Positions 24,060 through 24,415 of a DNA stretch of 24,415 nucleotides are shown piece by piece. The DNA is taken from the NCBI GenBank assembly GCA_040905965.1, contig JBBDQP010000081.1, positions 1 through 24,415 of the forward strand. Direction: 5' to 3'. The number at the start of each line of letters is the position of its first letter. Position 1 is the first letter of the stretch. A program made the position numbers and the translations under genes. Source of the stretch: DATHWB01 sp040905965. Lineage in GTDB: Bacteria > Actinomycetota > Acidimicrobiia > Spongiisociales > ZC4RG35. Under the pieces are notes generated by a model. It worked only from the letters and a program-made list of their open reading frames with translations, searched no databases and was not told where the DNA came from.

Positions 24060-24065
24060 TAGTCT
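24060..24065 (+). promoter_or_regulatory. Candidate leaderless promoter (-10) for the rhodanese gene
   Basis: TAGTCT is followed by exactly 7 nt and the GTG at 24073. It is back to back with the MoxR promoter, 29 bp apart between the two -10 elements. Confidence 0.5.
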
Positions 24066-24072
24066 CACCGCC

Positions 24073-24414
24073 GTGTTCGGACAGCCTCAAGTGCCCACCG
24101 TCGATGCCGCAGAAGCAGCGGAGAAGGTCAATGCCGGCGCGCTCCTCGTCGATGTCCGCGAACAGGCCGAATGGAATCAGGCCCGGATCCCCGGCGCAGT
24201 TCATCGACCTATCACGACGATCAACGACTGGTTCGCAGAACTCCCCTCCGACCGCGACATCGTCTTCCAATGCCACACCGGCGGGCGATCAGCCCAGGTC
24301 GTCCTCGCTCTCACCGCCCAAGCGGGCATGACGAACGTGTGGAACCTCGCCGGCGGCATCGTCGCCTGGGCAGACGCCGGCCACCCCGTCGACGACGAAC
24401 CACCCGCCGGGTAG
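24073..24414 (+). CDS. Single-domain rhodanese-like sulfurtransferase
   Basis: A 113-residue cytoplasmic rhodanese. ALLVDVREQAEWNQARIPGAVHRPI (23-47) carries the CDC25-type N-terminal signature, and the active loop FQCHTGGRS has the catalytic Cys67, which carries persulfide sulfur. WNLAGGIVAWADAGHPV is the usual C-terminal motif. The gene is complete, with a TAG stop just before the window end. Its GTG start lies 7 nt after a -10. Because it is divergent from a molybdenum-enzyme maturation operon whose XdhC step needs sulfuration of the cofactor, it could supply sulfur for that; this is inference from position only. Confidence 0.92.
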   Translation: MFGQPQVPTVDAAEAAEKVNAGALLVDVREQAEWNQARIPGAVHRPITTINDWFAELPSDRDIVFQCHTGGRSAQVVLALTAQAGMTNVWNLAGGIVAWADAGHPVDDEPPAG

Positions 24415-24415
24415 C

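Overview
The window is high-GC bacterial DNA, most likely from an actinobacterium, and Acidimicrobiia or a related uncultured lineage would fit. This is inferred from the F420-type luciferase-like monooxygenase, frequent GTG starts, chains of 4-bp ATGA/GTGA gene overlaps, and a recurrent leaderless promoter pattern (TAnnnT followed 6-7 nt later by ATG or GTG). Two runs of exactly 100 N (18469-18568 and 22033-22132) look like scaffold placeholders, so this is probably a draft or metagenome assembly. No rRNA, tRNA, CRISPR array, transposase or integrase was seen, and no stretch over 300 bases lacks a gene.

Left part, minus strand (1-5398): a compact unit reading right to left. It holds an orphan DNA methyltransferase, adenosine deaminase, glutamine-dependent NAD+ synthetase, a class IV aminotransferase and a lipoprotein cut by the window edge. 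Divergent from it are an M20 amidohydrolase (5469-6623), which meets prephenate dehydrogenase tyrA tail to tail, and tyrA is divergent from a VIT1/CCC1-like transporter (7731-8462).

Middle (8463-12048): an XRE regulator is followed by a coiled-coil protein with a Lys/Ala/Pro-rich tail, an arrangement like the mycobacterial Rv0474-hbhA pair. A terminator hairpin separates it from a convergent helix-hairpin-helix (DUF4332-like) gene. Next come a TetR regulator overlapping an LLM-family oxidoreductase, and a convergent lipocalin-like gene.

Right-middle (12074-19279): a perfect 9-4-9 palindrome precedes a carotenoid oxygenase / SCP2-type thiolase pair. Then comes a tightly overlapped operon: a possible 12-codon leader ORF, a SorC-family regulator, and E1-alpha, E1-beta and E2 of an acetoin/pyruvate-type 2-oxoacid dehydrogenase. 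The only visible lipoyl domain of this E2 has Trp where the lipoylated Lys should be. A 42-nt tandem repeat in the E2 linker is interrupted by the first assembly gap.

Right end (19294-24414): a minus-strand operon resembling the maturation genes of CO dehydrogenase / xanthine dehydrogenase-type molybdenum enzymes. It runs MoxR ATPase, a secreted M15-like peptidase (cut by the second gap), a CoxE-type VWA protein, two XdhC-family proteins encoded separately, and a MobA-like nucleotidyltransferase. No molybdenum-enzyme structural genes are in view. A rhodanese is transcribed divergently from the MoxR gene, and both have apparent leaderless promoters.
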